From NCBI GenBank assembly GCA_946623775.1, contig CAMORJ010000075.1:1-7275 (forward strand): a stretch of DNA of 7,275 nucleotides, given 5' to 3'. The translations under genes and the position numbers were made by a program. The DNA comes from an uncultured Bacillota bacterium. Lineage in GTDB: Bacteria > Bacillota_I > Bacilli_A > RFN20 > CAG-826. Under the pieces are notes generated by a model. It was given only the letters and a program-made list of their open reading frames with translations, was not told the DNA's origin and made no database searches. Positions 1 through 6,635 of this stretch are shown piece after piece. How positions within the stretch are numbered: position 1 is the first letter of the stretch; every line of letters starts with the position of its first letter.

Positions 1-1187
1 CGGATGGCCGGCAGGCGGAACATGATTTCGTTGTAGAACTCGCTGATTTTGTCGATGCGGTTGCCCTTGTAGGTCCTGAGGAACGTGCCGACTTTCAGTT
101 TGTCCTCGTCCCCCACTTTGGTCAGGTCGTGCTTGAACTTGATGGGGAGGCCATAGGCGTATGCGAATAGCCCGCCCAGCTCGCCGATCCAATAGTTCAT
201 CTCGTTCGCGTTGGTCCCGATGATCATGTCGATGTCGGCGATATCCCCTTCCTCATACGCTTTATATGGGTCAAGGGGGATCAATCTGCCGTCCCTCATC
301 GGGAAATTGTTGATGTCATTGAGGACTTTGTTTGCCTCGATGAGCTGTTCGATCGGCATGTTGGCCAACTCATCCATGCTGGATGCCTTGGTGACTTCCA
401 GAAGCTTTTTGGTAAGCGGTTGGCATTCGTCGATGGAATAGGTTAGGCACACCGAGCCCGATTCGGCGATGACGCGGCGGAATAGCCCTTTCGCTTCTTT
501 GATCAGAGGCAGCAAGGACACGGAGCCTCCTCCCGCGGATTCGCCGAAAACGGTGATGTTGTCGACGTTTCCTCCGAAGGCGGCGCCGTTTTTCTTTATG
601 TAGCGGAGCGCTTCTATCTGGTCGAGCAGGCCTAGATTTGGCGCATCCGGATAGCTCTCCCCTCCTTCGACGTAGCTGAAATCGATGAATCCGAAGATGC
701 CGATGCGGTAAGCGATTGTGATCAGGACGACGTCTTTGTTCAGCTTGACGAAGTTGGTTCCGTCATAGAGTGGGTCGGCCGTCCCGCCCCACCCATAGGA
801 GCCGCCATGGATGAAGACCATGATCGGCTTGTCCTTTCGTGTGGATTTGCAGTTTGTGAAGACGTTCAGGTATAGGCAATCCTCGCTTTGGGGGTAGAAG
901 GATGCCCGTTCCGAGTCAAGAACCGTCTGAATCGGCGAATGCCCATTGTAATAGGCTTCGTAGATTCCATCCGATTCTTCGGCGGGGACTGGCTTTTTCC
1001 ACCTTCTCTCCCCGACGGGGGGCAAGGCGAAGGGAATGCCTTTGTAGGCGCAGACCTCGCCATCTACCATAGGCACGAAGGTGCCGTTATGGCATGTGAC
1101 GGAGTGCTCTGCGTCGGGATTCTCGTCCAATTGCCTGTTGACGCCGAAAAGGGACCTTATCCGTTCCTTTTCTTTCGAAACGCTCAT
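1..1187 (-). CDS. Type-B carboxylesterase (alpha/beta hydrolase), 3' end outside the window
   Basis: This is a serine hydrolase of the carboxylesterase type B / para-nitrobenzyl esterase family, which cleaves carboxylic ester bonds. The frame is open for 395 codons from ATG at 1187 and runs off the window. Visible motifs are the family signature EDCLYLNV (residues 102-109), the oxyanion-hole loop HGGSYGWG (127-134), the nucleophile elbow GESAGG with Ser217 as nucleophile, and GTNANE with Glu329 as the likely acidic triad member. Bacterial members are usually about 490-540 residues, so roughly 100-150 residues, including the catalytic His, should lie beyond position 1. No signal peptide is seen; the N-terminus is charged, so the enzyme is probably cytoplasmic. 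The start lies three bases after the NRPS-like stop codon. Its ribosome site (AAGGAAG, 1197-1203) sits inside the last NRPS codons, which suggests translational coupling. Family assignment is firm. The substrate is unknown; release or trimming of the NRPS product is an inference from position only. Confidence 0.93.
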   Translation of the reverse strand, partial: MSVSKEKERIRSLFGVNRQLDENPDAEHSVTCHNGTFVPMVDGEVCAYKGIPFALPPVGERRWKKPVPAEESDGIYEAYYNGHSPIQTVLDSERASFYPQSEDCLYLNVFTNCKSTRKDKPIMVFIHGGSYGWGGTADPLYDGTNFVKLNKDVVLITIAYRIGIFGFIDFSYVEGGESYPDAPNLGLLDQIEALRYIKKNGAAFGGNVDNITVFGESAGGGSVSLLPLIKEAKGLFRRVIAESGSVCLTYSIDECQPLTKKLLEVTKASSMDELANMPIEQLIEANKVLNDINNFPMRDGRLIPLDPYKAYEEGDIADIDMIIGTNANEMNYWIGELGGLFAYAYGLPIKFKHDLTKVGDEDKLKVGTFLRTYKGNRIDKISEFYNEIMFRLPAI

Positions 1188-1190
1188 CGC

Positions 1191-4178
1191 CTATTTCTTC
1201 CTTCTGAAGATGGAGATGATCTTCTCGAAGAAGTTGCCCTTCTCCGCGAGCTTGCGCTTGATCTCGCCGATGGTGAGGTCTTGCTGCGAGGTATGGGTGA
1301 CGAGGGACTGGGCGACTTTGACGAAGATGTCGCGGAAGCGCTCGATGCTCTCTTGCTTGTAGCGGCTTGCCGCGTAATCGATCATCAAGACCAAACCATC
1401 GGAGCCATCGAGGATTTCCATATCCAAGATGGTCTGGGAGGCGGCTTGGTTCTGGCGGATGGAGATGGTTTCGATGTTCATCCCGCCCGCGCCGGACATG
1501 TCGCGGATATCCTGCTGGTAAAGCAGATATGCGGCTTCGTCTCCGCCGACCTGGTTATGGGTGTCGACGTAGGAATAGCAGCTGTGCTCGATGCCGCCTT
1601 TGACTTGCTCGTGGACTTCGCGGAACAGGTCGACGACGGTCATCTTGTCGTTGAACCTGACCCCTAGGGGCAGGTCGCGGAACAGAAGTCCGACCGTGGT
1701 CATCATCTCCACGTCTTCCCTGCCGTTATAGATCCAGGAAAGCAGGATGTCGTCTTTCTTGTTGTAGATGGAGGTCGCAAGAAGCGCGACGGAGATGAAG
1801 AATTCGTTCCTCGAGATGTGGTAATGCCTTTCCATCGCCGACATCTGGGGCTGCTCGATGCCAAGGGGCGTGAACAGCTCGCCGAGCTCATTCTCCCTGG
1901 ATTCGTGGTCGATCTGGGGATAGGAAGACCATTCGACGCCGTCGTAGAGGTCCTCGAAGTATTTCTTCGATTCCTCGTAGAAGGCGGTCGACAAGGCCTC
2001 TTCCCTCTTCTGCAGCATCAGGTAATAGAAGTCGGGATCGGGCATCATGCCGACGTATGCCTTGGCGATGTTGCCCATGAATACCTTAAGCGATGTGCCG
2101 TCGAACACGGTGTGATGGACGTCGAAGAAGACGTATCCACACTTCTCCGTCTCGAAGACGCGGCAGCGGTACAATCTGCCCTTGATGATCTTGAAGGGGA
2201 TGACGAGGTTGTCCTTGAGGACGTCGAATTCGAATTCGGAGAGCTTCTCGACTTTGATCTCCTCGAATAGCTCGGGGTGATAGGACTGCACGATCTCGCC
2301 GTCGTCGTTGAAGTCGAACATCGTGAGCAGAGCCGGATGGTTCTTGATGACGGTCTCCAGCGTTTGGGCGAGCTTCTCCATCTCGAACATCTCTTTGTCC
2401 ACTTTGAGCATGGAGAAGAGGTTGTACATCGTGGATTTCGGCGTGTAGAGCTGATAATCCACCATGTAGAGCTGCTCTTTGGTAAGGGGGTGAATGGCTT
2501 TCATCGCTGCCGCGTTCTTGGATTCGGGCGATTCGCCATCGTCGTTTTGGTGGTTCTCGATATAGAGCTTGGCGATGTTCTCGGGCGTCCTGCCGCGGAA
2601 GATATCGTTCGCGGTGAGCCCGGGGAGGCCGGAATTGACGATGACCTGGATGGAGGCCAAGGAATCGCCGCCGAGCTCATAGAAATCGTCGTTGATGCCG
2701 ACTTTATCGGCTTTCAGGACCTTCGACATCGCCTGGCAGATCTTCTCTTCGGTCTCGTTCCTCGGGGCGACGTATTTGGTCTTGAAGCTCGAGGAATCGG
2801 GCTTAGGAAGCGCGGCGCGGTCGAGCTTGCCGTTTGGCTTCAAGGGGATGGAATCCACTTTGACGAAGAAGGCGGGGATCATGTAATAGGGAAGCCTCTT
2901 CATGAGCTCCTTCCTCACTTCGTTGGGGTCGAATTCGACCGCGTCTTTGTAATAGACGGCCAAATAGGACTTGTCCTTCTCCTCGAATCCGCGCGCCGCG
3001 GCCCAGGAGAGGTTCAAGACGGCCTTCACGGCGGCTTCGATCTCGGCCGGCTCGATGCGGTTGCCGTTGATCTTGATCATGTCGCCGGAGCGGCCGAGCA
3101 AGACGTAGTTGCCGTTTTCGTCGATCCTGGCGAGGTCGCCGGTGTGGTAAACGCCGTTCTGGAAGGCTTTCTTCGTTTCTTCAGGCAGGTTGATGTAGCC
3201 CCTGACATAGGGGTTTTCGAAGCAGAGCTCGCCCATCTCCCCCTGCGGGGCTTCCTTGCCATCCTCGTCGAGGAGGGTGATCTTGGTCTCGACTTCGGGA
3301 TGCCCGACGGGGCAGACCTCATAGGATCTGTCGATTTGGAAGACGCCGACGGCGAATCCCGATTCGGAGCAGGCGTAGATGTTGATGAGCTCCAGGTTCT
3401 TGTTGTAGACGTTGTTGGCGGGCTCGCTTCCCACGAAGAGCATCCTGAGGAAGGGCCCGGTCTGATTTCCGAGCATCCTGACGTAAGAAGGCGTCAGGAA
3501 GGTGATGGAGATGCGCTTCTCGAAGAAGAACATCTTAAGCGCCATCGGGTTTTTGATGGTCGCATAGGACACGACGAACGTCTTTCCGCCGTGGATGGAA
3601 AGCGCCTTGAGGATGACGATGACGGAGGCGACGAAGTTCAAAGGCGCCAAAAGGGCCAAGCGGTCCTTGTCGGTGAAGGGGGTTACGCCGTTGACTTTGA
3701 TCGATTCGATGGCCCTCTCGAGGTTGCCGTATTCGTGCAAGACGCCTTTGGGGTTCCCGGTGGTTCCGGAGGTGTAGATGGCGTAGGCGGCGTCGTGCAT
3801 GCCGACTTCCTCATGGCCCGGGATGGATTCGCAATGCATGATTTCGTCCCAATTGGCGGAGGAAATCTCGATTTTGCACCCGCAGTCCTTGCGGATATAG
3901 GCGATGCGCTCAGGGGCGTAGGTGTCTTCGACAAGCGCCCAAGCGGCGCCTGCTTTCCAGATGCCGACCATCGCGACGATGGGGAGGACGCCGCGGGGGA
4001 GGTTGATTAAGACGAAATCCTCTTTCCCGACGCCCTGCTGCTTGAGGTAATTGTAGATTCTGCCCGACATGTCGTCGAGCTGGGCATAGGTGATGCCTTT
4101 GGAATGGGCGTCGTCGAAAAGAATCGCCTTGGTCGGGGTTTCCTGGGTGAATTGCCCAAGAAGCTCAATGATGTACAT
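1191..4178 (-). CDS. Single-module NRPS-like enzyme: adenylation - carrier (PCP) - condensation
   Basis: This 995-residue enzyme should activate a carboxylic acid with ATP, load it on its own carrier domain and pass it to an acceptor. The adenylation domain (about 1-490) shows the A2 core KAGAAW (75-80), P-loop TSGTTGNPKG (136-145), an A5-like segment NIYACSE (266-272), YHTGDL (344-349), the A8 region GRSGDMIKINGNRIEP (362-377) and PLKPNGKLDR with catalytic Lys451. The carrier domain (about 470-545) has GGDSL with phosphopantetheine Ser506, so an Sfp-type transferase encoded elsewhere is needed. After a hydrophilic linker comes a condensation domain (about 560-965) with intact HHTVFDG (688-694; His689 is the expected catalytic residue) and a YNGR...GLLFRDLPLGVRF stretch like core C5. 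There is no thioesterase or second carrier. The A4 site reads NFVAS, with Val183 where amino-acid-activating domains carry Asp. The C-terminus is a basic tail ending FRRKK. ATG at 4178 is chosen because AAAGGAG lies 7 bases upstream; a start at 4262 would overlap the STAS gene. Product unknown. Confidence 0.93.
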   Translation of the reverse strand: MYIIELLGQFTQETPTKAILFDDAHSKGITYAQLDDMSGRIYNYLKQQGVGKEDFVLINLPRGVLPIVAMVGIWKAGAAWALVEDTYAPERIAYIRKDCGCKIEISSANWDEIMHCESIPGHEEVGMHDAAYAIYTSGTTGNPKGVLHEYGNLERAIESIKVNGVTPFTDKDRLALLAPLNFVASVIVILKALSIHGGKTFVVSYATIKNPMALKMFFFEKRISITFLTPSYVRMLGNQTGPFLRMLFVGSEPANNVYNKNLELINIYACSESGFAVGVFQIDRSYEVCPVGHPEVETKITLLDEDGKEAPQGEMGELCFENPYVRGYINLPEETKKAFQNGVYHTGDLARIDENGNYVLLGRSGDMIKINGNRIEPAEIEAAVKAVLNLSWAAARGFEEKDKSYLAVYYKDAVEFDPNEVRKELMKRLPYYMIPAFFVKVDSIPLKPNGKLDRAALPKPDSSSFKTKYVAPRNETEEKICQAMSKVLKADKVGINDDFYELGGDSLASIQVIVNSGLPGLTANDIFRGRTPENIAKLYIENHQNDDGESPESKNAAAMKAIHPLTKEQLYMVDYQLYTPKSTMYNLFSMLKVDKEMFEMEKLAQTLETVIKNHPALLTMFDFNDDGEIVQSYHPELFEEIKVEKLSEFEFDVLKDNLVIPFKIIKGRLYRCRVFETEKCGYVFFDVHHTVFDGTSLKVFMGNIAKAYVGMMPDPDFYYLMLQKREEALSTAFYEESKKYFEDLYDGVEWSSYPQIDHESRENELGELFTPLGIEQPQMSAMERHYHISRNEFFISVALLATSIYNKKDDILLSWIYNGREDVEMMTTVGLLFRDLPLGVRFNDKMTVVDLFREVHEQVKGGIEHSCYSYVDTHNQVGGDEAAYLLYQQDIRDMSGAGGMNIETISIRQNQAASQTILDMEILDGSDGLVLMIDYAASRYKQESIERFRDIFVKVAQSLVTHTSQQDLTIGEIKRKLAEKGNFFEKIISIFRRKK

Positions 4179-4183
4179 ATCTG

Positions 4184-4192
4184 ATCTCCTTT
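4184..4192 (-). promoter_or_regulatory. Ribosome binding site fixing the NRPS-like start
   Basis: The minus strand reads AAAGGAGAT here, with a 7-base spacer between AGGAG and ATG at 4178. This is the best Shine-Dalgarno match in the block. It argues for the start at 4178 rather than the ATG 84 bases further upstream (4262), whose extra 28 residues are low-complexity Ser/Arg/Pro and would be read inside the STAS gene. The site lies in the 16-base gap between the two genes. Confidence 0.85.
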
Positions 4193-4194
4193 GC

Positions 4195-4491
4195 TTAGAT
4201 GATATTGAGGATATCGGTGAAGCCGGTGAGCTCGAACGTCTCCATGATGTCGGGGCAGACATGGGCGACGCTCATGGAGCCTTTCGCTGACATCGTCTTC
4301 TGGGCGAAGAGGATGACCCTGAGGCCCGCGGAGGAGACATAGTTGACGTCGGCGAGGTCGAGGATGAGCTCTTCCGCGTCCGCCATCGCCTTCTTCAATT
4401 GCTCCAGCAATTCGGGCGACGTGTTGGTGTCGACCCTGCCGGACACCGAGACGGTGACCTTTTTGCTTTCTTTGTTGACTTTGATGTTCAT
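4195..4491 (-). CDS. STAS-domain anti-sigma-factor antagonist (RsbV/SpoIIAA-like)
   Basis: This 98-residue protein is a stand-alone STAS domain, the usual length for the family. Such proteins are switched by phosphorylation of one serine: the unphosphorylated form binds the HATPase kinase or another partner, the phosphorylated form does not. The motif DLADVNYVSSAGLRVI (45-60) aligns with the SpoIIAA/RsbV phosphorylation loop; Ser54 matches SpoIIAA Ser58 and Ser53 replaces the usual Asp before it. An N-terminal strand with SGRVDTNTS (17-25) also fits. The gene lies 17 bases after the kinase/phosphatase gene and 16 bases before the NRPS-like gene. The upstream protein carries both enzyme activities that would set its phosphorylation state, so the two are very likely partners. 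Its ribosome site (AAAGGCAGG, 4501-4509) overlaps the upstream stop codon by one base. What it controls is not shown, since no sigma factor is in the window. Confidence 0.93.
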   Translation of the reverse strand: MNIKVNKESKKVTVSVSGRVDTNTSPELLEQLKKAMADAEELILDLADVNYVSSAGLRVILFAQKTMSAKGSMSVAHVCPDIMETFELTGFTDILNII

Positions 4492-4508
4492 GTTGTTTTA
4501 CCTGCCTT

Positions 4509-6464
4509 TCAGAATCTCTTTTTCAGCATGAGGACATTTTTGTTTTCGATTCGTTCGTATTTGACCTCGTCCATCGTTTTCTTGACGAGGAACAGCCCCA
4601 ATCCGCCGATTTCCCTTTCTTCCAAGGGGGCGTTGATGTCGGGATCTTCCCTTTCCAGGGGGTTGAATTCTTTGCCTTTGTCGGCGATGACGACCGTGAA
4701 GGTCTTGCTGTCGTCGGACAATTGGTAATCGATCTGCATCTCGCCGGTCTCGGGGGCGTAGGCGTAGGATGCGATGTTGACGAGGATCTCCTCAAGCGCC
4801 AGCTCTATTTGGTAGACGGTCTTATGCGGGACATTATGCTCTTCCAAGAAGCTGACGATGGGGCCGACCCCGCTTGAGACGTCGTCCCTGGTCGCCGGGA
4901 GGGTGATGCGCGTCACGCCTTCGTCCCATCCGCGGTATTCGACGCACAGCATCGTGATATCGTCGAATTGGTCGCTTGCCCCCATGAACGCCTTCACTTC
5001 GGACAGCATCCCCTTGCAGATCTCTTCGGGGGCGAGGTCCTCGAAGCGGTTCAGCGCCGCGACCGCCCTTTCCATGCCAAATTGCCCGTGGGCGTCCCGC
5101 GATTCGGGAATGCCGTCGGTGTAGACGAACAATTTGGAGCCTTTCTCGAGCTGCAGCTGATACTCCGTATAGGGGGCGTCCGCGTAATAGCCGACGACGA
5201 GGTTGTGCTTGTCGTTGATGACCTCGAAGTCGCCGCTTGGCTTCTTGAGGATCGGCTTTTCGTGGCCTCCGTTGGTCGCGGTCAATAGTCCCGTCTTCAG
5301 GTCGAGCACGCCGAACCAGACGGTGACGAACATCTCCTCCTGCTGGTTGGAGCAGATCTGGCGGTTGACCCTGGTCAGCACCTCTTTCGGGCTATAGCCC
5401 ATCATCGCGTAGTTCTGGACCATGATCTTCGAGGCCATCATGAACAAGGCCGCCGGGACGCCTTTGTCGGAGACGTCGGCGATGACGAGGCCCAGATGCG
5501 ACTCATCGATGAGGAAGAAATCGTAGAAGTCTCCCCCCACTTCCTTCGCCGGATGCATGATGGCGTAGATGTCGAATTCCTTCTTGTCGGGGAAGGGAGG
5601 GAAAATGCGCGGCAGCATCGCCTGCTGGATCCCCGTCGCGATGCCAAGCTCCTTGCTTTTGGAATAGAGGTTCCTCTCGTTGGACGAGAAAAGCATCGCG
5701 TAGATGAGGACGAGGGACACCATCATCGAGGAATAGAGGATGGACACGCCATAGGAATATCCCCCTGCCCCAACGGCGACCAGGGGCAGGCTCATGAAGA
5801 CGATGATGATGACTTTGGTCCTGGCCTTCTCCTTGGATAGGAAGAGGGATACGATGACGAAAAGCACGATCATGACGATGTAGACTCGGCAAATCCACCA
5901 CGTATTGGGGTTGCGGGAATAGACGCCATATTCGTCCATCGTGAAGTAGATTGGATAGAAGAAATTGACGAACGGGAGCACGTAGAAGACGATGAGGAGG
6001 AGGCTTGCGATGTTGCTCATGACGATCATCGGCTTGCCTTCGACCTTCAGGACGTAGGTGATGTAGAGCCAGAAGAAAAAGAAGAACACGGTCTCGGATG
6101 CGAATACGAGCATGCAGAGCACCCTGTTGAGGTTCACCAGCTCCGGTATGCCATCCACCACCATCTGGACGAGGTCGAGATAGCAGACAAGGCATCCCAC
6201 CGTCAGAAGGGTGACGAAGATGCGGATGTATCCGTTTTGCCTTTTGTAGGCGGGGAGGATGGATGCGACGATGACGATCGAGACCATGATGGCCAGCAAT
6301 TCGCCGCCGATGCTGAATGCGAAAGTCGGGACGAGGTTGCTGAGGCCCTTCATCTCGACCGCGACGACCGAGCTGATGAGGAAAAAGCACATGAACCCGA
6401 AAAGCATCGGGATGATCCACGTCTTTTTGTTCAGGCTCTCGGTGATTTTGGTTTCAAACGCCAT
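4509..6464 (-). CDS. Membrane SpoIIE-type phosphatase fused to RsbW-like HATPase kinase
   Basis: This 651-residue protein combines both enzymes of a partner switch. The N-terminal third has about eight hydrophobic segments (roughly 17-36, 50-70, 80-102, 114-139, 147-169, 190-210, 217-234, 238-259), likely a membrane sensor region. A short charged linker (260-280) leads into a SpoIIE/PP2C-type Ser phosphatase domain (about 280-508) with GGDFYD (310-315), ADVSDKG (329-335), YTDG (448-451) and DDIT (501-504), which supply the expected metal-binding Asp residues. The C-terminus (about 520-651) is a GHKL ATPase like the anti-sigma kinases RsbW/SpoIIAB: N-box with Glu559 and Asn563, DKGKEFNP (595-602) and GGLGLFLVKK (620-629). 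A known comparator that joins phosphatase and kinase in one chain is Pseudomonas HsbR with its STAS partner HsbA. Here the predicted target is the adjacent STAS protein. It is first in the block. ATG at 6464 is preceded by AGGAAAGG at an 11-base spacing, a little long. The sensed signal is unknown. Confidence 0.93.
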   Translation of the reverse strand: MAFETKITESLNKKTWIIPMLFGFMCFFLISSVVAVEMKGLSNLVPTFAFSIGGELLAIMVSIVIVASILPAYKRQNGYIRIFVTLLTVGCLVCYLDLVQMVVDGIPELVNLNRVLCMLVFASETVFFFFFWLYITYVLKVEGKPMIVMSNIASLLLIVFYVLPFVNFFYPIYFTMDEYGVYSRNPNTWWICRVYIVMIVLFVIVSLFLSKEKARTKVIIIVFMSLPLVAVGAGGYSYGVSILYSSMMVSLVLIYAMLFSSNERNLYSKSKELGIATGIQQAMLPRIFPPFPDKKEFDIYAIMHPAKEVGGDFYDFFLIDESHLGLVIADVSDKGVPAALFMMASKIMVQNYAMMGYSPKEVLTRVNRQICSNQQEEMFVTVWFGVLDLKTGLLTATNGGHEKPILKKPSGDFEVINDKHNLVVGYYADAPYTEYQLQLEKGSKLFVYTDGIPESRDAHGQFGMERAVAALNRFEDLAPEEICKGMLSEVKAFMGASDQFDDITMLCVEYRGWDEGVTRITLPATRDDVSSGVGPIVSFLEEHNVPHKTVYQIELALEEILVNIASYAYAPETGEMQIDYQLSDDSKTFTVVIADKGKEFNPLEREDPDINAPLEEREIGGLGLFLVKKTMDEVKYERIENKNVLMLKKRF

Positions 6465-6492
6465 AAGGTTTCGCGCCTTTCCTATTTGCGAA

Positions 6493-6528
6493 AGCCCAAA
6501 TCCCTTCTTTCTGATGGATGATTGGGCT
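6493..6528 (-). repeat. Inverted repeat in the leader of the spoIIE-like gene
   Basis: Arms AGCCCAA (6493-6499) and TTGGGCT (6522-6528) are perfect 7-base complements around a 22-base spacer. They lie 29-64 bases before the start codon of the phosphatase/kinase gene. In mRNA this could form a hairpin upstream of the ribosome site. It has no U-tract and does not look like a terminator. The role is unknown and the long loop makes it weak. Confidence 0.4.
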
Positions 6529-6544
6529 CCGGGCGATGGAACGA

Positions 6545-6560
6545 TTCCCTAAATAGGGAA
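6545..6560. repeat. Perfect palindrome TTCCCTA-AA-TAGGGAA
   Basis: Seven-base arms flank a 2-base centre. Outside it, ATGG (6536-6539) and CCAT (6561-6564) can extend the pairing across an asymmetric 5-base bulge. The element lies about 17-32 bases downstream of the predicted minus-strand transcription start, so it could be a repressor operator or an RNA hairpin in the leader. No T-tract follows on either strand, so it is not a terminator. Which regulator would bind is unknown. Confidence 0.5.
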
Positions 6561-6583
6561 CCATTTCTCGAAGATTTGAAAAA

Positions 6584-6612
6584 ATTATATGCGAGAGCGG
6601 TTTTCTTTTCTA
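6584..6612 (-). promoter_or_regulatory. Predicted sigma-A-type promoter for the four-gene minus-strand block
   Basis: On the minus strand a perfect TATAAT (6584-6589) is preceded, after exactly 17 bases, by TAGAAA (6607-6612), a 4-of-6 match to TTGACA. Transcription would begin near 6577 and leave a leader of about 110 bases before ATG at 6464. It lies in the AT-rich part of the intergenic region, and no other comparable minus-strand site is seen there. A plus-strand promoter for trmL of similar quality is not visible. Confidence 0.6.
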
Positions 6613-6635
6613 GATATTCTCGATAGAGAATTTCT
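6612..6635. promoter_or_regulatory. Operator-like imperfect palindrome at the promoter's upstream edge
   Basis: The core ATTCTC-GATA-GAGAAT (6616-6631) has perfect 6-base arms. It is extended by AGA (6612-6614) and TCT (6633-6635) after one T/T mismatch, giving a 24-base dyad. It touches the predicted -35 of the minus-strand promoter. Size, symmetry and placement fit a site for a dimeric transcription regulator acting on the operon, on trmL, or on both. The half-site TTCTCGA (6617-6623) recurs at 6565-6571, and ATTTCTC recurs at 6563-6569 and 6630-6636. No regulator gene is present in the window. Confidence 0.5.

Noticed and set aside
888..1667. Plus-strand open frame (259 codons) spanning the esterase/NRPS junction
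   Set aside because: It crosses the ends of two well-supported minus-strand genes and shows no recognisable domain.
2277..4010. Long plus-strand open frame (577 codons) opposite the NRPS-like gene
   Set aside because: It is antisense to a gene with clear conserved domains, reads as low-complexity Val/Asp/Gly/Glu-rich protein with no domain, and is explained by codon bias that leaves few stops on the opposite strand. The 150-codon frame at 1818-2270 is the same effect.
4179..4262. Upstream start for the NRPS-like gene giving 28 extra residues
   Set aside because: The extension is Ser/Arg-rich, would be read inside the STAS gene, and a strong AAAGGAG sits 7 bases before the ATG at 4178.
5503..6420. 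Minus-strand 305-codon frame inside the phosphatase/kinase gene
   Set aside because: It is an out-of-frame reading of the membrane/phosphatase region, with Arg/His/Pro-rich composition typical of a shadow frame.
6544..6568. Possible sigma-B/sigma-F-type promoter for the operon (minus-strand GGGAAT)
   Set aside because: GGGAAT fits the -10 consensus GGGWAT, but no GTTT-like -35 lies at 12-15 bases, and GGGAA is simply one arm of the palindrome at 6545-6560.
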